Below, piece after piece: positions 39,238 to 55,739 of a DNA stretch of 64,000 nucleotides. A model generated the notes under the pieces. The model saw only the letters and a program-made list of their open reading frames with translations. It had not been told where the DNA came from and did no database searches. How positions within the stretch are numbered: position 1 is the first letter of the stretch; each line of letters starts with the position of its first letter. The position numbers and the translations under genes are program-made. Origin of the DNA: Antennarius striatus (taxonomy: Eukaryota > Chordata > Actinopteri > Lophiiformes > Antennariidae); contig NC_090796.1 in NCBI RefSeq assembly GCF_040054535.1, positions 5,941,001 to 6,005,000 on the forward strand, in the 5' to 3' direction.

Positions 39238-41070
39238 GGTACTTCAGGCTGATCTGCAGGACAGAGGCAGGTATGGACGTGTCGCTCAGACAGGCTCTGG
39301 TTTCAATGAAACCTGCATCTTTTGTCCTTGCTGTCCTTGGACCCCACAGGTCTCGAATTAAAAAAATAAATGCTTGTTATTTAGCTAAGACATGATATTA
39401 TGCATTAATATCCAGACATTAATTACAATTTAAATAAAACATTTTCAATAAAAGAAAGGAAAGGAGGTAAGTATTCTACGACTTGTCTAATGTGTCAATG
39501 CAGAAGTGTGCAACAATCATGGGTGTAAACGAATTATTTTTGTAAACTTGTATATTTCTTGGAAGTGTATGGTGATTTCTGATGTGTGTCGACTCATGAT
39601 GAGATTTGTTGGCTTCACCACAATTACTTCAAAAAGTGACATTTCTCCTTCCTCTGTTTCATGTGATTCAGCGGCTGCAGGGTATCAACTACTTTTCAAA
39701 TGGATGAATGAAAACATGAGTGAGTGGAGGAAAACAAGGGCATGAGGGAGAGCTGTGGGCCCTCTGGAGGGGGATGGAGGCCGTCCGTGTGTCTGTCAGT
39801 ATGCTGTGTGAACACTGGTGATCAGGAAGCGCCTGAGGAAACACTGAGGTGAAGGACGTCAGTGGGACGAACTGACTCTGAAGTGGAACTGGATGCTTCA
39901 CGGTGTGAGCGGGTGAAACAGCACACAGGTCTCTACCCCTATATTTTTTTGCCTATTTTCAATTTAGAGGCTCAACTTGCAAAAAAGAAAAAAAAAAGAA
40001 AAAGAAAATTCAAAAAATAAAAGTGCACAAAATGCACAAAAATTCCATTGTTCTGGGGTTTATACCTATGATAAAATAAAGGAAAATATCACCTATCAGC
40101 CTGCAAATATTTGAGAGCTACATCTGCTGCTTACAGTGTTCTTGATTATAAATATGTAAACATCTATGAGACAAAGACAAATATGTTTCAGGCCTATAAT
40201 AAGCATACATCTGAGTATATAGACAGGAGAATGCTTGAAAACTAACCAAGGAGGGAATCAGAGGCAAGGCATGAATGTGATTTTTGGAACAAAGCTGCTT
40301 TTTGTCAGTAATTGTCAGTTTTATTCTGTATTTTATTGTCTTAAATGTTTGTTTCACCCACGGCTTTGCTTTAAAGAGTCCGAGGAAAGGATTGGCAACA
40401 GAGGGTAAATTAATTTTTGGTGACTTTCTTCTAACAGAGAACACATGCCACCTCAAACTTCCTCTTCTTCAGCACAGTCATTACTTATTTACTCACAAGA
40501 GACTGACAGGGACATAAACTCATTGATTGTGAATATAGAAGGGGAGGAGGACCACTATGAGGGGGAGCCATGAGTATTGTGGGATATGATAAAGCCTTAG
40601 TCCAGCTTGTAACTCCAGGCATGACAGACTTAAGAAAGTTTAAAGATCTTGGTGATGGACAAGTCTGGTGTGCATTTGTATTTTTGTCCATTCTTTTTTT
40701 TTTTTAACTTTACGAGACATGTAAAATGTGTAGATAACTTTTACCAGAATGTGACAGATTGTTTGAGGGTGGGGGCCGGAGAGAACTGTTTAGTCTCTGA
40801 CATCCCCAGGCCAAAAATTGTAACTGAAATATTTAGAAATAACCTTTAGAGTCTGCCAAGAATGTGTGTTTTAGTTTCCACTGAGGCAAGCAATGACAGA
40901 AAGGTTTTTGTCAATATTTCAGGGAGGGTTTTTACCCGGGCCCGTTGGGGGTGGACATGGGTCACTGATGGGACTGATCAACTTGATGCCATGTACATTC
41001 CAATGCTTCAACTTTATTACTATAATTTTTGTGTATATTTTCTGAATCAATAAAAATATACACAACAAGG
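39238..41070 (+). other. csnk1e: csnk1e 3' UTR with several poly(A) signals
   Basis: AATAAA occurs at 39433-39438, 39447-39452, near 40016 and at 41049-41054. The last would give a 3' UTR of about 1.8 kb. Which site is used cannot be told from sequence. Confidence 0.5.
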
Positions 41071-41179
41071 TCTTCTGCTTCATTTCATAGGAAAATCGTT
41101 GATATTCATGTTTATTATTGTATACATAATGACAATCTGCTGTAGTGGACCCCAATGAGAAAACGCCTAAAGGAGAGTT

Positions 41180-41229
41180 GGATTTCTCTGAAAGAAACAC
41201 TGGTGGATTTCTCTGAAAGAAACACTGGA
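41180..41229. repeat. Two tandem 25-bp units
   Basis: A 25-bp unit beginning 'ggatttctctgaaagaaaca' is repeated directly with one difference at the last base. Confidence 0.9.
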
Positions 41230-41589
41230 TTTACAAATAAGTATTTTGTCGTGACGTAGTCCGTATAAATGTATAATAGTTCATCAACTTCTGCTATGTC
41301 AGTTGTTCTGTTTTGCCTTTGCCTCAAAATTATTGGTGTGCAACTATCAGCACCTGAATGTTTTTAGTCCTAGGCTGAAATAGCTCTACAGCATGACGAA
41401 CATGTCTTAACAACAGATCCTGAATGTCATTGGACAAAAAAATAAAAACGTTGTACTTTTTTGGAAAATCGATGAATAAAAAACACTCTAAATGTGTTGA
41501 TGACAATACGACACTCACATTCTCACCGTCATCAACACCCACAGCCCAATTACTGCCAGACCAGAATAGATTCGCGCATGCTCAGTTGT

Positions 41590-42038
41590 TAGGAATCAAA
41601 CCTCGCCTTCTTCCGGGATGTTAAAGGTAGTCTGTTTGTGATTGGCTGAACAAATCCGCCCTCGCGGTTGTGGGCGGTGCTTATATGATCTGCGGTTAAT
41701 CCGACGGGGATTGTTTGAAGTCCGTGGAGTGAAGTAAGAAGATTGGGAAGGAAGGAAGGAGGATCCCGTTATAGCTTTATAAACACTTTCTTTAGACAAG
41801 GTTAATATTCAGACAGGAGTAGAAAACTTATTTCATAAAGCTTGTTTACTATGAGCAGTAAACTTTAGGGGCTGGTGTTTGGGGGAGACGCGGAGGGTGA
41901 CGGGCTGTGTGTTGTTCAACATGGATGTCCGGGGAGCAACGGTGCGACTCTGAGGAGGAATTAAGGTCGTTTCTTGGTTATTTCTGGTCCTGAGTTCGTT
42001 GAGGAGGATTTATTTTAAAGCAGCAACTTATTTTCCAG
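41590..42038 (+). promoter_or_regulatory. tmem184b: tmem184b promoter and non-coding exon 1
   Basis: An inverted CCAAT box (ATTGGCT, 41641-41647), CpG-rich sequence to about 41700 and again near 41890-41940, and a strong donor TTCCAG|GTGAGT after 42038. The donor pairs naturally with the acceptor at 44015 directly before the start codon. The leader appears to be a few hundred bp. Confidence 0.6.
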
Positions 42039-42574
42039 GTGAGTTACGCCTCTTGAACAGGTTGGGAATACTTTTACTATAGAACACCTTTTGTTTGATT
42101 AATGTGTCACATTCAAGATAAGGTGCATTATCTGTTAGCGACTCGCTGCTGTTTACGGTTCATTTGTTTTCACTGTAACGTTGGGTTTTAATTAAAAATC
42201 AAAATGTGAAAGGAAAAAAAACACAAAGTTTTGTTTTAGAACCACTTTCTGACAAATTTTCACCCCCCCCTTTTTTTTTTTTTTGTTTTCTGCTGTATTA
42301 ACCAGTATGCTAATCGGGCTACTGATGAGACATTTCAGACCCTCCGTCTGCCCCCGTCACCCCTGTCCATCTGCTGGGGTCCTGAAGCCTGTCTGTGATG
42401 TATGACTCTCTGTCTGTGGCTGAGGGACACATTGACCTTTGAAATGAAGCACACAGATGTCCCTTTGCTCCAGATCATCATTTCACTGCCTGTGCTTTTT
42501 TGTTTGTGTTTGGCTGCTGATGCCTTCACCGATTTGTTGGCCTGTGGATCTGATCCTCATCAGATCCCTCTCTC

Positions 42575-43342
42575 TTCCTGACTGGAGCAAATAAGTGTTC
42601 AAAAACAAACACACACACACACACACAGACATGTTTCTCATGAATCTCTTGGATACAAAAAAAAAAAAAGAAGACACGTTCAACATTATAGCATAACACA
42701 CTCCCTACATCATCATCATCTTCATCTCATCCTCCACCATTCGGTCATTATCTCTCCTTTCATGCTCACACAGGCAGGCAGGAGGGCACCTTGTATAGCA
42801 AGTAAATAAGTGATCATAGTTATCATTTACGTTATGATAATACATAATAACCAACTTAATTTCTCGAGTAAGAAAAAAATACAATAGCGAGGTCAGTGTT
42901 TGAAGGGCAAAAACAAAAAGACATCTATGGATTTCCACAAAGTGTCACGCATTTCTTTTCTTTTAAAAACAGAAATAAACAACCAACATACATCAACAAG
43001 GAGTTACAATTTTGCTTGTCAAATATAAGAGCAGTGTGTAAATGATGCATAGGTGATGCTGCTGCTGCTGCTGACATGGCGGGTGGGTGGCCGTCGGGTG
43101 CGAGCCAAGGCCACCTTTGCTGTAACATTTAGTCATCCTGTAAGGTCTGTGTAGTTGTGTTGTAGCCGTTTCCAAACAAACAAAAAAAGTAAAAAAAAAT
43201 GGAGGGATTTCTGGGGCATGTGTCAACAACAAACCCAGAGGCATATAGTGTAAGTTTGGCTAATGTTGTTTGTTTAGATTTCTCTTTTTTTTTTTTTACC
43301 CCGGGTCCCATGGTGATAGAGGTTGTCAGTACCTACCAAAGA
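42575..43342 (-). repeat. Inverted duplication, copy 2 (tmem184b intron 1)
   Basis: The minus strand reproduces the tnrc6b 3' UTR segment 29795-30554 with only scattered changes. The matching outer edges are plain sequence, with no terminal repeats or target duplications visible and no poly(A) tail at the end. A DNA-level duplication therefore fits better than a retrocopy. It lies wholly between tmem184b exon 1 and exon 2. Confidence 0.93.
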
Positions 43343-44015
43343 ATAACCACAGAAATGGGTTAAACGTCTCATCTTATTAGGGAACAATCATTCTGATTGG
43401 TGACAGTTCTGTTAGGATCAGGGAACTTCTTTCTAGTTAAGAAGTGATGTCCCAATTCATTACTATTTTTTTTTAGTAATGAATCCACTATGATTCCTGG
43501 TGTGTTAAGTTATGCAGGAAGTAATAATTTAATGGGAACATGTTATTGATATTAGTGTATGTCCCCCTCCCACAAAAAGTCTGATCCTAGAATTGCCCCC
43601 AGAAGCTTTGATATACCAGAATGCCTTGCTGCTCTGACACGTCACCTTATATAAATTCATGCGTTGTGCCATCACACTGACACGCTCCAACTCAGACCAC
43701 ACCTGAATCCTGATGCTGGGGCTTGTTCTGTGGCAGCAGTCAAGTGGAATTGTGGGAGGTGGAGGAACTAACAGAGATCTTTTTTCTCCCCCTAACACAG
43801 ATACCATTGAGAAATGTTTATCTACTTTCCTATCACCTGTTACACATTACATTGATGACACAGTAATCAATATTCCAGGTTGATGATTACTGATAGAAAT
43901 AAATGATTATGCTTGGACTTTTGTGTCAGAGCGTATTCTCTGTTTGAGCTTCAGTGGATTCCGTGTGTCCACACACAGTCTAACAATCTAACGTCCTTCT
44001 TGGTGTCTCTTCTAG

Positions 44016-49483
<5,468 letters not shown>

Positions 49484-51830
49484 AGCAGAACGTGTTTGAT
49501 CTGGATCAGATTCACACTGTTTTAATGGTGGATGACATTTGAGCAGATGAGCAGCCGTCATCGACGTGAACGATTAGAGGCGTTTGTTTGTTTTTTTAGT
49601 CTGGCAGTGAAGACTTGAATGGTTCTGCACACACATTTCCCAGGAGTCTTATTTGGTGGTGAAATGCTCTGAAAATGTGATTGTTTGGGTTATGTCTGTT
49701 TCTGGAAAGTTTGTGAGTCACACTTTAAAAATAATGAGTCATACTTGACTCTTTAAATTTTCCAGTTTGGATAAAAAGCTTCATTTCACATTTCTTTTTC
49801 TTGTTTTCTTCTACCAACGTGAACTCCTGGCGAGGATATCGTCCACCAAGAAGTGATCTTCTTTTTCTGGTACGATGGTCATCGGTGTTTTTCAGTGTTG
49901 GAAAGGTGTGGAAAGGGTGTGGAGGTGACCCTGATGTGTTGTGGGATATTAAGGGATGACGATCGGTGTGTGGGGAAGGATCGTAAAGGCAACAAAATCA
50001 AAAAGGAGTTAAAATCACTTACATGGATCAATGTTCTTATGAGAGGGAGGAAGAGCAGATTAGAGATGATGCATCTGCAGCAGTAGTCTGGTGAAGAGGA
50101 GCTGTTCAGGATTACACCTTTGTAATTGGGGCATTATTTTGATGGATGGGATTAAAGCTGGAGCTGTTTCTCCTCATCAGACCTCTGCAGACCACAATGT
50201 AGGCTGACGGGTTGAGGTAAACAAAGCAGGAATATAGGTTAAATCTGTAGCAGCTTGCTCTCAGTAGATCATAAAAATGAAACCCCTCCTCCTCCTTTAA
50301 ATATAATTATTTATATCTATGCCCTATTTGTGTAAAGCCATTAAGGTGAAGAATTTTGAAGAAACCCCCCCAATATTTTGACATGTCTAAAGAAATGGTA
50401 ATTAAGCTTCACGCTTTTACACAGAGCCATGAGATGAAGCTTCTTCAGAATTTTTTTTTTGACCCACTAAGAACATATTTTAAATAACAAATACTTCTAT
50501 GCTCATAGCTTCTGTTTTAACAAGTTTTTCAAAAGCCTATAATCTCACAGCTCCATTGTTACTGAATGGAGTCAAAGTATTGGTGAAATCCATCTAAAAT
50601 GAGTCACAGCCACACCTGTTTTCATGAGGTTTAATAATTCTGTGTTTAGTGTTTTACTGCTTTGCACATAGTTTCCTCATCGGTAAAATCAAAATTTAAT
50701 AACTGCATAGTTGCACAAGAACTATTAAAAAACTAGTCATCATATTTCAGTTTTATGCTGTCTCAGTATATCATTATACACTCCCACACTTTCACTGCAA
50801 TTAGCGCCGTTTATTTTCTCCAACTAGTTGAAGTTCTTGAGTCATTGAATGAGTCATGGTAAGTTTGAGGACGTGTTTCCTGTCACTGCGCTGCTGTGAC
50901 GGTGTTTGTCCACCAGGGGGACAGGAGGACGTGGACACAGGCGGTCCTCACCCTTGAGACTGGTCTGAGCAGCAGGATGACTTGTCCTCCTTCAGTTGTC
51001 ATGGATTTTTCTTTATTTTTAATTCCTACTCTGCTTCCTGTTGCTTGAAGTCATAAAAGTTGGAGGCCTTTTTTTTGCAGGTACAAACTGGATAATTTTG
51101 ATCAAGACTGAGCTTCATCCCGTTACTATATATTCCGTCTACGTGTTTGTGGTGCATTTACAGTATGTTCTATGCACATAGTTTATCTAAATGTCATTTC
51201 AACTTGAACAATGAATGAAAATTTTTTTTTTAGTTCACAATCTTCTTTCAAAGATAGCTTGAAATAAACAAAAGTGATGTGAGATTTGGGCTTTACAGCA
51301 GTTTTTTTCTGATGATAGTTTAAAATCCTCTGTGGTGCAGGATGTGCTGCTCTTCCTCTCTGCATCTTTGCTATTTGGTGGAATAAGGAAGGGTTTTGTT
51401 TTTTAATTTAATACCTTTTTAACTTGACTTGTTTTTCTGTTCTTTGTGCATCATAAAGCTAATGTTGATGCCAGTGTATTAATCTGTACTTTAACCATTT
51501 GTTTCACGCTGGTTTGTGAAAAACCACATTAGAAAATGTCTTAGAGATGTTTGAATGTTAGTTCAGGAATAAATGAATGGGTTAAACGTTCTTAAAATTG
51601 CATTTTTGTCACTTTCAGCTGTTAAAAATGTGAATATGAAACCTTCATTATATCAGATCTCATCAGTAGCTTCATGCTCTGCTCACCTTAGACCAGATGA
51701 TGCTGAACACCTTAAACAGACCTGATATTTTTAGAATGTTGGAAGTTGGCATCATCAGGTTGCTGCACGACTCGGCATTAATTTAAGTGTGTGAATGTGT
51801 GAAATCACAAAATAAACCAGATTTATGAGC
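49484..51830 (+). other. tmem184b: tmem184b 3' UTR
   Basis: No further gene is seen before the convergent maff 3' end. AATAAA hexamers are near 51571 and at 51811-51816. The second lies only about 200 bp from the maff poly(A) signal on the other strand. Confidence 0.5.
50910..50922 (+). promoter_or_regulatory. CTCF-like core motif
   Basis: CCACCAGGGGGAC is close to the CTCF core consensus (CCASYAGRKGGC) with one weak position. A second partial match (CACAGGGGGCGC) lies at 59520-59531. Such short matches are frequent by chance. Confidence 0.25.
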
Positions 51831-52011
51831 TTGTTGCTCTTCATTGTCAAGCGGAACCTGTTATTTTTTAACCAGCAGTTTATCTTGTGATCCAGCGATA
51901 ACTTGCGCAACACATCCTGACTATCTACTTCCTGTCTGAACCACGTGTTCATCCACTGTTCCACTTTATCCCACAACCAAACACACCATTTTATGTACAA
52001 TATGTACAACA

Positions 52012-53935
52012 TTTATTATAATTAATATATAAAATAGACAATGTACTTACATTTTCACAATAGAAAAAATACAAGTAATAAATACAAAAAACATTTGTTT
52101 GCAAGTATTACAAAACATCCAGCACAGTTTGACAGATGTGAGACAATAAAATATTGAGAATAAATGCTTTACCACGCTGATATTCATATAGCTAAATATA
52201 TATACCTCATATCTTCAGGAGTCAACACAGTCTAACGTGTTACAATGCCTGCTTAGAAATTATATTGCTAGCTCTATTCAGTGGCCTCGACTCCATGAAA
52301 TCCAAGCCTGTCGGAGCACATCGTCACAGATGTGACTGATGGAGGTTTTCAAGTGAATAAAAACACCACTTCTCTCCACTGTCTCGTCCCGTCCGCCTCA
52401 ACTTACTTTCTGACTCCATCGTTCAACAACTCTTCAACCCTCTTGTCTCCTCCTCATCATCTCTAATCTCTCTTCCCACAATTTCCCCACTTTTCTGTTT
52501 TCTTTTTAAACACCCTGCGGATCTCTTACCCAGCCAATTCAGAAGTGACCTTAATTTTTCCACACACACTTAACATAGATAGAAAAATAAAATCCCTCCA
52601 GGAATCCACTATGACAAGCCAGTACAAACATTGCAAAAATACACACGCAAAAGAAAACAAAAATCATACAGCAATATGGCCAATGGCTTTGAGCATATTT
52701 CTACATGGCTAATAATTAACATTTTGTAAAGTAATCACTTGCCACACAACACAATTAGACGTGAGAATATCCCAAGACTAGTCATAAGTACTTCTGAAAA
52801 CATATAGAACATCACTGCACTCATTAGCTTGTCTTTTATAATATCTACCTTTAAATACAAATAAAATATAGAATATAACTCTGATAAATGTCAATCAACA
52901 TTTTTGTCTCTCAATGACACATACGAACACTACAAACAGAACAGGAATGTATGCAGAGGATTTGCATCATCTTGAGTGTAATTCCTACCAGATGCCACTC
53001 TGCTGTTACACAATTTTAGCAAAATAAAAACGACCAACATCTGTTGTTGGGAGTCTACAAGATATGAAAAAAAGTCCCAGCAGCCTGTAGCTGGGATTGT
53101 GAAATGAGCGATGAGGGATTTCACCTCAGAAAGTAGGAGATTCCAGAGACGTCCTAACAAAGAAATGTGCGGTTGTGAACAGTCGGAGGAGTGATAACAG
53201 TTGGTTTTGAACCTTTACCCACGTGAGTTTTGCATTTTTATAACTGCAATATACACTGAAGGCACTGCATTAATGTGAGAATATGTACACGAGCAGTAAA
53301 GATTTACTTTCCCTTCGCATGGAGGGCTAGAATAGGTAGGAATGGAGGAACAGTAGGTTCATCCAAAAACATTTGCAGCACTTTTAAACTATCTTCAGAA
53401 CTGTGTGACCAGTTTTTTTGCAGCCTAAATCTTCCCAACCCAAGCAACAAAGACCAGAATGTGAGTGTGGTATACCGTTACTGGAAGCTCAAACCGATCA
53501 TATAGCAACGACCCTTTTGAAACCATTAAACAAAGACCTTAATAATAAGGACAATAATAGCCTTCGTTGTGACCACACCTGCATATCAGATGACAGAGCG
53601 GCTGGAAAAGCTCTTCATTAATGACTAACACAAGTGACTCATACTCTGGGATACTTCTGTGCACAGTGGCAGTGACCCATGTGGCCCGGTTGGAACACAA
53701 ACAGCAAAAAAAGAAAAACTTCAGACTGCAACTGCACCAGGAATGCAAACACTGTAGGTCTAGAGGAAGTTACACGTACGTCCGCTCCACCCTCGCTGTT
53801 GGTCGGGGGCCACGGAGAGAAGCAGAGCGAAGCCCCGGCTCTCTGCAGCGTCAGAGCTGTATCTGCTGAGCAGGGATCTACAGTCATTCTGGGCAGATCG
53901 GGCTTCGGTTCAGGATGGGTTTTGTTGGATTAACT

Positions 53936-54004
<69 letters not shown>

Positions 54005-54449
54005 TGACATCAGTGCTCCAGTGCCTCGTTCACATTCAAGTCTCCCATTTTTCTAAGCATCATTTGAGACTTGGGGTCCCTGTTATTATGATTTACACCA
54101 CGTCTGTTAGCCGATCTGCGTTAGGTGGGGGACGGCTCCACCTGTCCTTCATGTTTGTTTTTAACGGTTCCTGGGCCTTGATTAGAAAACCAAATGTTGT
54201 TGTTGTTGTTTGGTGACGTTACCAAACACTCGTCGCACAGAAATGTACGACTCACGTCAACACGATCCAAAAGAACTTGACAATGTGAACGAGGAACGAC
54301 ACGAACAAGTGTTTAGTGTGTCCATCTAACATCTACCTGTTGTGTGCATGTGTGTGTTTTATATGTAAGCCTGCAAGAAGGGGTTGGAGGGGTGAGTGTG
54401 CATTGCAGGTGGTGCCTCCCTCCCACCAGTCTGGTTAAAGCACCTCTTT
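52012..54449 (-). other. maff: maff 3' UTR with poly(A) signal
   Basis: AT-rich minus-strand sequence downstream of the maff stop, ending at a candidate AATAAA (52012-52017 on plus as TTTATT). It includes the (GT)n tract at 53937-54003. Its length, about 2.4 kb, is inferred from the poly(A) signal and the absence of another gene. Confidence 0.5.
53937..54003. repeat. (GT)n microsatellite
   Basis: Uninterrupted GT repeat of about 33 units within the maff 3' UTR or its flank. Confidence 0.97.
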
Positions 54450-55690
54450 CTAGGACGACTCCTGCTCTCTCTGAGGCTGAGGCTGTTGTGGACTCTTCAC
54501 GATGGTGATGACGGAGGCTGTGTTGAGGCGTGGCGCGGTGGCCAGCAGGTGGCCCCCTCCAGCCTCCAGGCCCCTTGCGAACCTCTGGAGCGCTGCCAGA
54601 CGGGCGCCCAGGCCCTCCAGCTCTTTCCTCATGCCGGCGTTCTCGGCCCCCAGCCGCTCCACCTCTCTTTGCAGCTCCATCTTCTGCTGCTCCAGAGCCT
54701 CGCGCTGCGACACCCGTTTGACCCGGCAGCTGGCGGCGTAGCCTCGGTTCTTCAGGGTGCGCCGGCGCTGCTTTAGCTTTTGGATCTCCTCACGGGACAG
54801 GCCACGCAGGTGGAGGTTGAGCTCTCGTACGGACAGAGACATGAGCTCGCTGTCCGACAGCACCGGCACGTTCTCACCACATTCCTGCTTCACCTGATGA
54901 GTATGAGGAAGAAAGACAGGAAGTGACAGCGGGGGAGGAAGAAAGGGAAAAGTCAATCTAGAGGTCAGCTGATGACAAAATGTATTTGCTGTGAAAACTA
55001 CGAACTAAACACAAAGCACTGTTGTTACAGATATATACACACACCCACATATATACACACACACATGTGTTAAAGCATTTTTTGCTCTTGAGTACAGCTT
55101 CAAGTCATGTCATATTTTTCACTACAGCTGTGAAGGTTTATTAGAAGTGGCTCAAAACGCTGATATGAGCATTTCTACTTTATTCAGGTCAGTCATGAAT
55201 TTTCTCACTGATATTTGTTTTCATGGCGGCTCTTTTGAGGTATATTACTTGGGTGTTGAAGGAAATGTAGGCCAAGTATCACAAAGTTCAGCTCTTATCA
55301 AATGTACTGTTATCGTCTGTATTCTTTTATGACCAATTCCACGAATTACCCAGTGTTAACTTCTGAATGATAGTATAAACTGGACATGTTTCTGAAACTA
55401 TAGGACACCACTTTAACCCCTCACCTCTAATAACATTATTACTAATCAGATGGTTACCAAACAGGAGCTTAATAAATAGCACTCCAAACATAATACAGAT
55501 CTGGTGTATCTGGATTATTATCTGGATCTGTCACACATTATGCACACGTGTAACGTACCGACGTGTGATTTCATTTAATATCAGGAGGATTTCAGGACAG
55601 AGGAAAGTTATAAAGGTGACATAAAGAGTAACGGTGAGATTTCTGTGTGTGTGTTACCTTTAAGGCTTTGCTGCTTCTCTCTGTCGTCAT
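54450..55690 (-). CDS. maff: MafF small Maf bZIP transcription factor, 2 coding exons
   Basis: Small Maf protein. It has no activation domain and binds MARE/ARE DNA as a homodimer (repressor) or as partner of NRF2, NF-E2 or BACH. Coding exons: 55690-55658 and 54893-54450; 477 nt, 158 aa. The protein opens [19 protein letters not shown] fits the known small-Maf SUMO motif. The extended homology region ([14 protein letters not shown], about 24-47), the basic region ([20 protein letters not shown], 52-71) and a leucine zipper (about 77-120) follow, then the conserved ASVITIVKS tail motif. MAFF rather than MAFG or MAFK is inferred from position next to tmem184b in convergent orientation, as in human. 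The coding part of the first exon lies in a 5' exon starting at 55739. Confidence 0.93.
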
Positions 55691-55739
55691 GATCTGACTG
55701 TCTTCTGCTGTTTCCCCCCCGAACACAGATACAGATTCT

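Noticed and set aside
42575-43342. Retrocopy of tnrc6b mRNA
   Set aside because: No poly(A) tail, no target duplication, and the copy stops about 450 bp before the tnrc6b poly(A) signal.
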